Assembly (NCBI GenBank): GCA_002412425.1
Contig: DHVB01000059.1
Span: forward strand, 1-43,715
Length of the DNA stretch: 43,715 bases
Origin: Bacteroidales bacterium UBA5219
Lineage (GTDB): Bacteria > Bacteroidota > Bacteroidia > Bacteroidales > ML635J-15
Direction: 5' to 3'
In this document: in pieces, positions 33,831-42,424 of the stretch
Numbering within the stretch: the stretch's first letter is position 1
Layout of the letters: the number at the start of each line of letters is the position of its first letter
Position numbers and translations under genes: made by a program
Notes under the pieces: generated by a model
What the model was told of the DNA's origin: nothing
Database searches by the model: none
What the model saw: the letters and a program-made list of their open reading frames with translations, nothing else

Positions 33831-35000
33831 ATGGAAAGATTGATAGGACAATATAGAGAGTTGATTGACAATACAAGTTTGCAATTTGTGCGGTATTTAT
33901 ATGACAAAATTGATTGGAACAGTCGATTTATTGCTATTTTGGGTGCACGTGGTGTTGGTAAAACAACTTTATTGTTACAACGAATTAAAATGGTACATTC
34001 GTACAATGAAGCTTTGTATGTTTCGGCAGATGATATATATTTTACCGAAAATAAGTTGTTTGATTTAGCTGATACGTTTTATAAGAATAGTGGGAGATTT
34101 CTGTACATCGATGAAATTCATAAATATCCGAATTGGTCTAAGGAACTGAAAATGATGTACGATAATCTACCACAATTGCATGTAGTATTTACTGGCTCGT
34201 CTATTTTGAATGTATATAAAGGTAGTGATGATTTAAGTAGAAGAGTGATTAAGTATGAAATGCAAGGGCTTTCATTTAGGGAATATTTAATCATGACACA
34301 GAATGTAAAGATTAAAAAGTATTCGTTAGATGAAATTTTGGAAAACAAAGTGGAATTGCCAGATATTTCTCATCCGTTGGTGCAGTTTAAAGAATACTTA
34401 AAGCGTGGATACTATCCTTTTTTTAGTGAGCCAAATTATGAAATAAGGCTTCAAAATGTAGTTAACGTGATGTTAGAGCAAGATATTCCTGCTTTTGCAA
34501 ATATGAATTTTTCTACTGCTCAAAAATTAAAGCATTTAATGCAGATAATTGCCGAGAGTGTGCCATTTAAGCCAAATTTTACAAAAATAAGTGAGATTAT
34601 TCAAGTACACCGAAATTCTACTACTGCTTATTTTCATTATTTAGAAAGAGCAGGTTTAATTTTACAATTACGTGTTGCGTCAAGCGGAATCGGAGCTATA
34701 AGAAAAGTGGAAAAGGTTTTCTTAGAAAATCCAAACTTGATGTACGCACTTTCTGGTTCAAAAACAAATATTGGAAATGTAAGAGAATGTTTCTTTTACA
34801 ATCAAATGAAACTTAATTTCGAAGTTTTCTGGACAGAGAAAGGAGATTTTAAGATTGAAGAATATACGTTTGAAATTGGAGGAAAACAAAAAAATCAAGC
34901 GCAAGTTGCAGACATTAAAAATGCTTTTATTGTAAAAGACGATATCGAATATGGATATGTGAATGTGATACCACTTTGGTACTTTGGTATGAATTATTAA
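33831..35000 (+). CDS. AAA ATPase of the AAA_14/DUF4143 type
   Basis: This 389-residue cytoplasmic protein has Walker A ILGARGVGKTTLLL (residues 37-50), Walker B RFLYIDEIHKYPNWSKELK, a sensor VVFTGSSIL and the LSFREYL segment characteristic of this family, followed by a C-terminal DUF4143-like region (NFTKISEIIQVHRNSTTAYFHYL winged-helix part, then a nuclease-like fold). Family members are widespread, patchily distributed and of unsettled function. It has its own promoter and terminator boundary and lies between the WecD- and WecE-like genes, so it looks like a later insertion into a glycan operon, although it reads through to the next gene after 16 bases. Confidence 0.88.
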   Translation: MERLIGQYRELIDNTSLQFVRYLYDKIDWNSRFIAILGARGVGKTTLLLQRIKMVHSYNEALYVSADDIYFTENKLFDLADTFYKNSGRFLYIDEIHKYPNWSKELKMMYDNLPQLHVVFTGSSILNVYKGSDDLSRRVIKYEMQGLSFREYLIMTQNVKIKKYSLDEILENKVELPDISHPLVQFKEYLKRGYYPFFSEPNYEIRLQNVVNVMLEQDIPAFANMNFSTAQKLKHLMQIIAESVPFKPNFTKISEIIQVHRNSTTAYFHYLERAGLILQLRVASSGIGAIRKVEKVFLENPNLMYALSGSKTNIGNVRECFFYNQMKLNFEVFWTEKGDFKIEEYTFEIGGKQKNQAQVADIKNAFIVKDDIEYGYVNVIPLWYFGMNY

Positions 35001-35016
35001 AACAAAAAGACAAAAA

Positions 35017-36162
35017 ATGATACAAATACCTTTCAACAAACCTTACCTAACAGGCAATGAAACAAAATACATCGAAACTGCCGTTAATTCAGGGAAAATT
35101 TCGGGCAACGGTGAATTTACTAAAAAATGTCAAAGTTTTTTTGAGGAAAAATATGGCTTAAAAAAATGCTTGCTAACTACTTCTTGCACTGATGCTCTCG
35201 AAATGGCTGCTATTCTTTGTGATATAAAGCAAGGAGACGAAGTAATTGTGCCAAGCTATACTTTTGTTTCTTCTGCTTTGGCTTTTGTAAGACAAGGAGC
35301 TAAAATTGTTTTTGCAGATTCTTTGCCTTATCATCCAAATATAGATGTGGATAAAGTTGAAAGTCTAATTACAAAAAAAACAAAGGCAATTGTACCTGTT
35401 CATTATGCTGGAATGGCTTGTGATATGGATAAAATTATGGCTTTAGCAGAAAAACATAATTTATTTGTAATAGAAGACGCAGCTCAAGCTATTGACTCTT
35501 ACTATTTTAACAAAAATGGAGAGAAGAAACCACTTGGAAGCATTGGGGATTTGGCAACATTTAGTTTTCACGAAACAAAAAATATAATTTCTGGAGAAGG
35601 TGGTATGCTAGTTATAAATAACGAAAAATTTATTAAACGTGCCGAAATTATATGGGAAAAAGGAACAAATAGAGCTGAGTTTTTTCGAGGAGAAGTAAAT
35701 AAGTATGGTTGGGTTGACACAGGTTCATCTTTTTTGCCATCAGAAATTATTTCTGCTTTTTTGTGGGCTCAAATAGAAAATATTGAGGATATTCAAGCTA
35801 AACGAAAAAAGATTTGGGAAAAATATTATACATTATTAAAACCGCTAAAAGAAAAAGGATATATAAAATTTGCACAATTTCCAAACTTTGCAACAAATAA
35901 TGCTCATATGTTTTTTATTGTTTGTAATTCATTACAGGATAGAACAAAATTAATAGCAGAACTAAAAAAGCATGGAGTTTTAGCAGTTTTTCACTATCTT
36001 AGTTTACATTCAAGCGAGTATTATAAAAATAAACATGATGGAAGAGTTTTAGAAAATTCAGATAAATTCTCAGAATGTCTATTACGCTTGCCAATGTATT
36101 ATGAATTAAAAGAAAAAGAAATAGAATATATTTGTGATATAATAATTAAAAACTTTTTATAA
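35017..36162 (+). CDS. rffA: dTDP-4-amino-4,6-dideoxygalactose transaminase, WecE/RffA
   Basis: PLP enzyme that aminates dTDP-4-keto-6-deoxyglucose to dTDP-4-amino-4,6-dideoxygalactose, the precursor of Fuc4NAc. The 381 residues follow the E. coli WecE sequence closely over the full length: IPFNKPYLTGNE, LLTTSCTDALEMAAIL, VPSYTFVSSALAFV, AIVPVHYAGMACDMD, IEDAAQAID, FSFHETKN (PLP Lys188), EIIWEKGTNRAEFFRG and NAHMFFIVC. Together with the WecD-like protein it implies a dTDP-Fuc4NAc-type sugar in the surface glycan. The rfbA/rfbB-type genes for its substrate are not in the window. Its TAA overlaps the next ATG by one base. Confidence 0.93.
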   Translation: MIQIPFNKPYLTGNETKYIETAVNSGKISGNGEFTKKCQSFFEEKYGLKKCLLTTSCTDALEMAAILCDIKQGDEVIVPSYTFVSSALAFVRQGAKIVFADSLPYHPNIDVDKVESLITKKTKAIVPVHYAGMACDMDKIMALAEKHNLFVIEDAAQAIDSYYFNKNGEKKPLGSIGDLATFSFHETKNIISGEGGMLVINNEKFIKRAEIIWEKGTNRAEFFRGEVNKYGWVDTGSSFLPSEIISAFLWAQIENIEDIQAKRKKIWEKYYTLLKPLKEKGYIKFAQFPNFATNNAHMFFIVCNSLQDRTKLIAELKKHGVLAVFHYLSLHSSEYYKNKHDGRVLENSDKFSECLLRLPMYYELKEKEIEYICDIIIKNFL

Positions 36163-38123
36163 TGATTAATTTTAACATGTTATTAGCAATAGTGCTATGT
36201 CTAGGCATAGCTTGGCTACTTGGTAGTTTTTGGTTTTTTATTTTAAAAATTAAAGAGCAAGAAGATTTTGTATATGATGCTTTTTTAAAAGTTTTGTCTG
36301 GAATATTTACTATAATAATTTTATATGCAAATTATATTACAGGATTTAATACTGTATTAAATGGCTTAATATTAATACTGGCTTTGTTTTTATTTCGTAA
36401 TCGAAAAACAGACAAAATGAAATATAATTTAAAATTTTGTTTTAAGAAAAAATATTTAAAATCATTAGTTTTAACTTTAAGTATTGGAGTTTTATTTTTC
36501 TTTTTACAAGCCATGTTCTTTTACAACACTCCTTTCAACAATTTGCCACAAGGAGACATGAACTTTTATTCTATGACAATTGATTTTTTAACATATAATA
36601 ATGTTGAAAGCTTCAATTCTTCAATTTATCTTTTACTGGACGGCAAAAACTCTCCTATGCCATATCATTATTCAGAGTTTTGGATGTCTGCATTAATTTC
36701 AAAATTTTTCAATGTTTTATCTTCAGAAGCTTATGTAATAGTAACTCACTCTGTTTTTGCTACTATTCTTGTTTTAGGCTTATTAGCTTTAAGTAGAAAA
36801 ATTTCAAACTCTATAGTTTTACAAATATTTGCAATTCTTTCAATTTTTATAGTTGGGATTTTATTATTTAATTTCTTGGAACAAACAAGTTCTTATCAGT
36901 TAGCAAATGGCTGGAATGCAAAATTAATAATTGTTAGTGTTTTTCTTGTTTGGTTTTCAATACTATTATTAAATAATAATAAATTCTTTTATTTTCCTTT
37001 ATTAATTTTACCAATAATTAGTATTGCTTGTTCTCCTTCTGTCCTTTCTAGTTTGGCTGTTTTAGCTTTATTCTTTATTCTATTTAAAAAGAAAAGTTTT
37101 TTCAATCCAAAACATGTTCTTTTTGATGCAATAATTTCAGGATTTATAATACTTATGTTTTATGCTTTAAATTCAGGTTCTGGAGCTGGTGGAGAATTTG
37201 ATGTAAATAGTATATTTTACGGATTATCAATTGATAAGCTAAAACCTTTAAAAATTATAGCAGGAAGTATTTTAATACTAATCTCATTATATATTTTATA
37301 TTTTATACCAATAATTCCTGCATTTTTAATCAAACAAAACTTTAAGAACTATTTAAAATCAATAAAATTTCATTTGATTTTTGTGTTTTTATTTTTAGGT
37401 ATAGGCTTAGTTTTATGGTCTTTAACTAATCCCATTCATGATTCTATGCAATTTTTCTATATGCCAAGCATTTTATTTTTAAATTTGTTTATCTTTATTA
37501 TTTGGGCAAAGACATTTCAATTTTTAAAAGACCAAAAGGCAAATAAGAAATCTAAATATCTTTATTTTTTCAGTTGTTGTATCGCTTGTTTATTAGTCTT
37601 TAATATAATTAATTTAAATAAAACACCATTCTATAAATTTTATAAAGCAACAAATGTTTATTCTGAGCAATATTTAAACAGTTTGAAACAAAAATTTGAT
37701 GCAATTCCTAAAGATAAAGCAAAAATTATAGCATATATTAGTAATAGAGAAAATTTGACAGAATATTGGGCAGCCCGTCCTTCTAGTATGGGAGGCACAA
37801 ACTTAGAAATTTTAACTAATAATTATTATGTAACTAACTTAAATTGTTTTATTACTCCTCTTGATGAATTTGATAAACTTAGTAAGTTTAGATTGGAGTC
37901 AGCAATGAAAAGCAATTTATTTTATAAATTTGTTAAAGCTAAAAAACTTGAAGAAATTAATGAAAATAAAATATCAGAATTACAATATGAATTTATTAAA
38001 GATAAAAACATTAAAATTTTATTTTTATCAAAAAATACTCAGCTTCCCAATATTTTTGAAAATGAAGTTGATACAATAGTTTTTGACAATTTATCTGGAA
38101 AATCTTTTGTTTTCTTAAAATAA
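36162..38123 (+). CDS. polytopic membrane protein, probable glycan polymerase or GT-C enzyme
   Basis: This 653-residue protein has about 12-13 TM segments through residue 480, then a soluble C-terminal domain of 150 residues containing IAYISNRENLTEYWAARPSS. The first large periplasmic loop has LPQGDMNFYSMTIDFL and SPMPYHYSEFWMSALIS, acidic and aromatic residues as in GT-C proteins. The start overlaps the WecE stop (TAATG), so translation is coupled and a role in assembling the same glycan is likely. Specific activity cannot be assigned. Confidence 0.72.
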   Translation: MINFNMLLAIVLCLGIAWLLGSFWFFILKIKEQEDFVYDAFLKVLSGIFTIIILYANYITGFNTVLNGLILILALFLFRNRKTDKMKYNLKFCFKKKYLKSLVLTLSIGVLFFFLQAMFFYNTPFNNLPQGDMNFYSMTIDFLTYNNVESFNSSIYLLLDGKNSPMPYHYSEFWMSALISKFFNVLSSEAYVIVTHSVFATILVLGLLALSRKISNSIVLQIFAILSIFIVGILLFNFLEQTSSYQLANGWNAKLIIVSVFLVWFSILLLNNNKFFYFPLLILPIISIACSPSVLSSLAVLALFFILFKKKSFFNPKHVLFDAIISGFIILMFYALNSGSGAGGEFDVNSIFYGLSIDKLKPLKIIAGSILILISLYILYFIPIIPAFLIKQNFKNYLKSIKFHLIFVFLFLGIGLVLWSLTNPIHDSMQFFYMPSILFLNLFIFIIWAKTFQFLKDQKANKKSKYLYFFSCCIACLLVFNIINLNKTPFYKFYKATNVYSEQYLNSLKQKFDAIPKDKAKIIAYISNRENLTEYWAARPSSMGGTNLEILTNNYYVTNLNCFITPLDEFDKLSKFRLESAMKSNLFYKFVKAKKLEEINENKISELQYEFIKDKNIKILFLSKNTQLPNIFENEVDTIVFDNLSGKSFVFLK

Positions 38124-38136
38124 AAGAATAGTTTTA

Positions 38137-38144
38137 TATTTTTG
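38137..38144 (+). promoter_or_regulatory. Bacteroidota -7 promoter element before the 38161 gene
   Basis: TATTTTTG matches TAnnTTTG, 16 bases before the ATG, so the last membrane gene may be transcribed on its own as well as from upstream. Confidence 0.4.
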
Positions 38145-38160
38145 AATTTTAATTTTCAAA

Positions 38161-39525
38161 ATGTATATATATAAACATATTGGCAATAATGCATTTAGTA
38201 TCAGTGTTTTAGAGTTATTCTTTTTACTAATAATATTTATATTTATATATATATATGCAAATTATAAAGCTAATAAAAATCACACAGAGACTTCAAATAA
38301 ATATTTAAAAAATGCCTTAATTTTTAGATTGGTAATTTCGATAGTATATGCTTTGATTTCTTTTTTTGTATATGCCGGAGATAGTGTAACTTATTTTCAC
38401 AATATTCATTGTTTTACTAATGTGCTTATTGAAAATCCAAAGCATTATTTTGATATAATTATATTAGGTAATAAACCTGAGTTTTTTTCATATTTTAACA
38501 ACGAAACTCTATATCCAGCTCATTATATGTGGAGAAGCGGTACTGCTTTTACTGTAACAAGATTGTTTGCTCCTTTTTTAATTATTTCTAAAAATTCATA
38601 TTTAATAAGTAGTATTATTGCAAGTTTATTAGTGTTTCCAGGAATATGGAAACTTTTTAAAACTTTATGCAAAATTTATCCAGGAATGGAAAAAAAAATT
38701 GCTATAGCAATTTTATATTTTCCTTCTTTAGTTTTTTGGTCTTCTGGCATTTTAAAAGATAGCTTATGTATTTGTGCTATAGGTTGGATTATTTATGCTT
38801 TTTATGAATTAGTTATTTTGAGAAAAGTAAGATTAAAGTATTTTATTATTTTATTTTTTGCTTCTTTGATAATAATAAATATTAAAGCTTATATTTTTGC
38901 AGCTTTAGTTCCAGGTTTATTTATTTGGGCATTTTTTGGGCAAATGAAAGCTATAAAATCAAAAATTATTAAATTTTTGCTTGCTCCAGCTATTTTAGGT
39001 GTTTTGATTTTAGTTTTTATACTATTAATGAAAAATGCTTCTGAATATATGGGTGTTTTCGGCGATTTAGACAGCACCTTAGCTCAAGCAAGCGTTGTAC
39101 AACAAGACCTTGTGCGTCATGAACAATATGGGCATAATTATTATGATATTGGAAAATTTGAAGCAACTCCCATGGGGGTGTTAAAAAAGTTTCCTATCGC
39201 AACAATTTCTGGAATTTATAGACCTTTTTTATGGGAAGCTGGTAATCCTTTTATTTTACTTGCAGCTTTAGAAGGAACTTTTTTATTTTTATTTATGATT
39301 TATGTTATTTTTAAGACAGGTTTTTTAAGATTTTTCAGAATTATTTTTTCAGATCCATTTTTAATATTTTCTTTGAGTTTTGTAATAATATTTGGTTTTG
39401 GTGTTGGACTAGCTACTGCTAATTTTGGAGCTTTAGTTAGATACAAAATTCCTCTTTTACCATTCTACGTGGCAAGTTTGTTTATAATTGAATATATATA
39501 TAATAAAAAGAAAAGCCTAAAATAA
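38161..39525 (+). CDS. polytopic membrane protein of the surface-glycan region
   Basis: This 454-residue inner-membrane protein has about ten TM segments. Conserved-looking blocks are FFVYAGDSVTYFHN (after TM2), VFWSSGILKDSLCICAI and ISGIYRPFLWEAGNP, and it ends VRYKIPLLPFYVASLFIIEY. Similar proteins are common near Bacteroidota polysaccharide genes and are usually left as hypothetical; polymerase-like or glycosyltransferase-like function is inference. It starts 37 bases after the previous gene. Confidence 0.7.
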   Translation: MYIYKHIGNNAFSISVLELFFLLIIFIFIYIYANYKANKNHTETSNKYLKNALIFRLVISIVYALISFFVYAGDSVTYFHNIHCFTNVLIENPKHYFDIIILGNKPEFFSYFNNETLYPAHYMWRSGTAFTVTRLFAPFLIISKNSYLISSIIASLLVFPGIWKLFKTLCKIYPGMEKKIAIAILYFPSLVFWSSGILKDSLCICAIGWIIYAFYELVILRKVRLKYFIILFFASLIIINIKAYIFAALVPGLFIWAFFGQMKAIKSKIIKFLLAPAILGVLILVFILLMKNASEYMGVFGDLDSTLAQASVVQQDLVRHEQYGHNYYDIGKFEATPMGVLKKFPIATISGIYRPFLWEAGNPFILLAALEGTFLFLFMIYVIFKTGFLRFFRIIFSDPFLIFSLSFVIIFGFGVGLATANFGALVRYKIPLLPFYVASLFIIEYIYNKKKSLK

Positions 39526-39550
39526 TTTTTTCATTTTCTAAATATTTTTT

Positions 39551-39558
39551 TACTTTTG
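39551..39558 (+). promoter_or_regulatory. Bacteroidota -7 promoter element for the mgtE leader
   Basis: TACTTTTG matches TAnnTTTG. Transcription should start near 39563-39566, which puts the 12-codon leader frame about 18 bases from the RNA 5' end and gives mgtE a leader of about 113 bases. Confidence 0.6.
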
Positions 39559-39582
39559 CACGCTAAACAAAATTTTTTACAA

Positions 39583-39621
39583 ATGGACGAAGGCCCTTAT
39601 CATAGTAAGAATAATTATTAA
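39583..39621 (+). CDS. mgtE leader peptide MDEGPYHSKNNY
   Basis: An ATG at 39583 opens 12 codons, Met-Asp-Glu-Gly-Pro-Tyr-His-Ser-Lys-Asn-Asn-Tyr, ending at TAA 39619-39621. It is not in frame with mgtE. The run of two acidic residues followed by Gly-Pro directly after the start is the composition known to destabilise translating ribosomes, and it resembles Salmonella MgtL, which begins Met-Asp-Pro-Glu-Pro. Its stop lies 5 bases before the first of two alternative hairpins. That it is translated is inferred from its position and layout, not proven. Confidence 0.6.
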   Translation: MDEGPYHSKNNY

Positions 39622-39625
39622 CACA

Positions 39626-39670
39626 TCTGTAAGGTGTCTTTATGCCCCTTACAGAGCAAAAGTGAGGAGG
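39626..39670 (+). promoter_or_regulatory. mgtE leader: mutually exclusive hairpins controlling a strong Shine-Dalgarno
   Basis: Hairpin A pairs TCTGTAAGG (39626-39634) with CCTTACAGA (39647-39655), 9 bp. Hairpin B pairs CCCCTTAC (39645-39652) with GTGAGGAGG (39662-39670), eight pairs including one G-U and one bulged A (39668), and would bury the GGAGG that lies 7 bases before the mgtE ATG. Both use 39647-39652, so only one can form. A ribosome reaching the leader-peptide stop would cover the 5' arm of A and favour B (mgtE off); a ribosome lost early would let A form (mgtE on). Confidence 0.65.
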
Positions 39671-39677
39671 CAAAAAA

Positions 39678-41018
39678 ATGGTTGAAGTAAAATTTGATTT
39701 TCAAACTTTTTTTGATGAAAAAAATTGGAGAGGCTTAAAACTAGCCTTGAACGAGTATGATAGTATTCAAATTGCAGAAATCCTTGAAGACTTAGAGGAA
39801 AATCAAGAGATTGTTGTATTTAGACTTTTAAGTCGTGAGCAGGCAAAAGAAGTTTTCCAACTTTTATCACAAGAAAAACAAGAAGATATAATTGACGGTA
39901 TTGCACATAATGTTCAAAATCTTTCTAACTTATTAAATGATATTGAACCTGACGATAGAACTGCATTTTTTGAAGAACTTCCAGGAAAGGTTTCTCAAAG
40001 ATTAATTCAACTTTTATCGCCTAAAGAAAAGCAAATTACTCTTCAACTTCTTGGCTATCCCGAAGATAGTATTGGACGTTTGATGACACCAGAATATGTA
40101 GCTATTAAAGCACATTATACTGTTGATAGAGCATTCCAGCATATTAGAAAATATGGACGTGATTCTGAAACGTTAAACGTAATTTATATTATTGATGATG
40201 AAAGAAAATTAATTGACGATATAAAAATTAAAGAATTAATTCTTGCTGATCCTCAAGAAAAAGTTGCAAATTTGATTGATTCTAAATTTGTCGCTCTTAA
40301 TGTGATGGACGATCAAGAAACTGCAATTAAAGCTTTTACAGATTACGACAGAGTAGCTTTACCAGTTGTGAACGATGAAGGAATGTTGTTAGGGATTGTT
40401 ACTTTCGATGATGTTATGGACGTTGCAGAAGAAGAATCTACCGAAGACTTCCACAAATTTGGTTCTATACAATCTGCAATTACTAATCCTTTGAAAGAAA
40501 CAATATTTAATCTTTATAAAAATCGTATAATTTGGCTTGTTGCATTAGTTTTTATGAATGTTTTTTCAGGAGCAGCAATATCACGTTACGAAAGTGTTAT
40601 CCAAACAATGGTTTCTTTAGTGTTTTTTCTTCCACTTTTAATTGCCAGTGCAGGAAATGCAGGTTCGCAGTCGGCAACACTTATGATTAGAGCTTTAGCG
40701 GTAGGAGATGTGCAAGTTAAAGATTGGTATAAATTAATATGGAAAGAACTTTTAGTATCATTGCTATTAGGTCTTACTATGGCTGCAACCGTAGCTTTGG
40801 TAGCAAGTTTCAGAGCTCCAGAAATAATTTTAGTCTTAGTAATAACAATGGTGTTAATTGTAATAACAGGAAGTTTAGTAGGATTGGTATTGCCTTTTAT
40901 CTTTACAAAATTCAAATTAGACCCCGCAACAGCTTCTGCGCCATTGATTACATCTATTGCTGATATTTGTGGAATATTAATTTATTTTTCAGTAGCAAAA
41001 TGGATATTAGGATTTTAA
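39678..41018 (+). CDS. mgtE: magnesium transporter MgtE
   Basis: Mg2+-gated channel of the inner membrane. The 446 residues have the full domain order: an acidic helical N domain (about 1-130, EILEDLEENQEIVVFRLL), a CBS pair (about 135-255, with IGRLMTPEYVAIK and DYDRVALPVVNDEGMLLGIVTFDDVMDV), and a TM domain of five helices (about 275-446) with LIASAGNAGSQSATLMIRAL, TGSLVGLVLPF and DPATASAPLITSIADICGILIYF, which line the pore. The ATG is preceded at 7 bases by GGAGG, rare in this genome. Regulation by the leader described above is likely. The PLP enzyme gene follows 54 bases later. Confidence 0.95.
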   Translation: MVEVKFDFQTFFDEKNWRGLKLALNEYDSIQIAEILEDLEENQEIVVFRLLSREQAKEVFQLLSQEKQEDIIDGIAHNVQNLSNLLNDIEPDDRTAFFEELPGKVSQRLIQLLSPKEKQITLQLLGYPEDSIGRLMTPEYVAIKAHYTVDRAFQHIRKYGRDSETLNVIYIIDDERKLIDDIKIKELILADPQEKVANLIDSKFVALNVMDDQETAIKAFTDYDRVALPVVNDEGMLLGIVTFDDVMDVAEEESTEDFHKFGSIQSAITNPLKETIFNLYKNRIIWLVALVFMNVFSGAAISRYESVIQTMVSLVFFLPLLIASAGNAGSQSATLMIRALAVGDVQVKDWYKLIWKELLVSLLLGLTMAATVALVASFRAPEIILVLVITMVLIVITGSLVGLVLPFIFTKFKLDPATASAPLITSIADICGILIYFSVAKWILGF

Positions 41019-41072
41019 AAAAATATTATTAATTTTGTAGTTTTAAAATTAATTAATTAAAATTTTTATAAA

Positions 41073-42254
41073 ATGGATACTAAAAATAAAGGTTTTAACA
41101 CCAAATTAATTCACGCTGGTGATTATGAAGATGCTTTTGGCTCAGCTGTGATGCCAATTTATCAAACTTCAACATTTAGATTTAAAAGCTCAAAACACGG
41201 TGCTGATTGCTTTTCGGGTAAAGAGGCTGGTTATGTTTACACTAGATTGGGAAACCCAACAGTTAATGCTTTAGAAGAAAAAATAGCTCAATTAGAAAAT
41301 GGTTATCGTGCTATAGCTTTCTCAAGTGGAATGTCTGCGGTTACAGCAGTGTATATGACTTTTCTTGAAAAAGATGCACATATGATTAGCTCTAGTGCAA
41401 TTTACGGCACTTCGAGAGCAGTTCTAGAAAGAGATTTTTCTCGTTTTGGTGTACAATGTGATTTTATCGATACTTCAGTAATATCAGATATCGAAAAAGC
41501 AATACGACCAAATACTAAATTGTTGTATATCGAAACACCAACAAACCCAACAATGGTTTTGACAGACATAAAAGCTGCTACAGAACTTGCTCATAAACAC
41601 GGAATTGTTGTTTGTGTTGATAATACTTTTTCATCACCATATTTGCAAAAACCTTTGGATTTAGGTGCTGATGTTTCTCTACATTCAATTACAAAATTCA
41701 TAAATGGTCATGCTGATATTGTTGGCGGAATGTTAATTACAAAAGATCCAAAAATTGATGAAGAATTGAGAAAAACTATGGCTTATATGGGAGGAAATAT
41801 GGATCCTCACCAAGCATATATGGTAAGTCGTGGAGTAAAAACTTTATCTTTAAGAGTGGAACGCTCAATGCAATCAGCTCAAAAAATAGCTGAATATTTA
41901 GAAAAACATCCTAAAGTAGCATGGGTAAAATATCCAGGACTAAAATCTCACCCACAACACGAATTAGCAAAAAAACAAATGACAGGATTTGGAGCAATGA
42001 TTTGTTTTGAACTAAAAGGAGGATATGCAGCAGGCGAAAAAGTTATGGATAACGTAAAATTAGCAATGTTAGCAGTTTCTTTAGGCGGAGTAGAAACTCT
42101 AATTCAACACCCAGCTTCTATGACACATTCTAGCCTATCTAAAGAATCAAGAGAAGCAGCAGGAATTACTGACGGTTTAGTTAGATTTTCAGTAGGTATA
42201 GAAGATTGCGAAGACATTATTGCAGACCTAGAAAATGCACTGGCAAAAGCTTAG
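41073..42254 (+). CDS. PLP-dependent trans-sulfuration enzyme (methionine gamma-lyase / cystathionine gamma-synthase family)
   Basis: Cytoplasmic enzyme of sulfur amino-acid metabolism, 393 residues. Family blocks are YQTSTFRF, YVYTRLGNPTVNALEEKIA, FSSGMSAVTAV, YIETPTNPTM, CVDNTFSSPYLQKPL, SLHSITKFINGH (PLP Lys208) and LIQHPASMTHSSL. The sequence is closest by eye to methionine gamma-lyases (FELKGGYAAGEKVMD), but the cysteine that follows the conserved Tyr-Gly in true lyases (Cys116 in Pseudomonas) is Thr113 here (IYGTS). Cystathionine gamma-synthase, gamma-lyase or O-acetylhomoserine sulfhydrylase activity is therefore equally possible. A strong terminator follows. Confidence 0.88.
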   Translation: MDTKNKGFNTKLIHAGDYEDAFGSAVMPIYQTSTFRFKSSKHGADCFSGKEAGYVYTRLGNPTVNALEEKIAQLENGYRAIAFSSGMSAVTAVYMTFLEKDAHMISSSAIYGTSRAVLERDFSRFGVQCDFIDTSVISDIEKAIRPNTKLLYIETPTNPTMVLTDIKAATELAHKHGIVVCVDNTFSSPYLQKPLDLGADVSLHSITKFINGHADIVGGMLITKDPKIDEELRKTMAYMGGNMDPHQAYMVSRGVKTLSLRVERSMQSAQKIAEYLEKHPKVAWVKYPGLKSHPQHELAKKQMTGFGAMICFELKGGYAAGEKVMDNVKLAMLAVSLGGVETLIQHPASMTHSSLSKESREAAGITDGLVRFSVGIEDCEDIIADLENALAKA

Positions 42255-42284
42255 TAGTTAACACATTCATATGCATAAAAGTTG

Positions 42285-42316
42285 AAAGCAAGGCGGACTC
42301 GTTTGCCTTGCTTTTT
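42285..42316 (+). terminator. Rho-independent terminator after the trans-sulfuration gene
   Basis: AAAGCAAGGC (42285-42294) pairs perfectly with GCCTTGCTTT (42305-42314), 10-base loop, T-run following. Confidence 0.9.
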
Positions 42317-42374
42317 GTTTTTATTGAAAAATAAGCAGAAGAAAAATATATTTTTTTATTTTAAAAAATATGTT

Positions 42375-42382
42375 TAATTTTG
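42375..42382 (+). promoter_or_regulatory. Bacteroidota -7 promoter element for the DUF4892/OmpA gene
   Basis: TAATTTTG matches TAnnTTTG, 42 bases before the ATG at 42425. Confidence 0.45.
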
Positions 42383-42424
42383 TATTTGTATTAACTAATT
42401 TATTAAAAATTAAAGCGAATAATC

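Noticed and set aside
39559..39677. M-box (ykoK) Mg2+ riboswitch in front of mgtE
   Set aside because: The leader is only about 113 bases and shows two simple competing hairpins and a short reading frame, not the larger multi-helix M-box layout.
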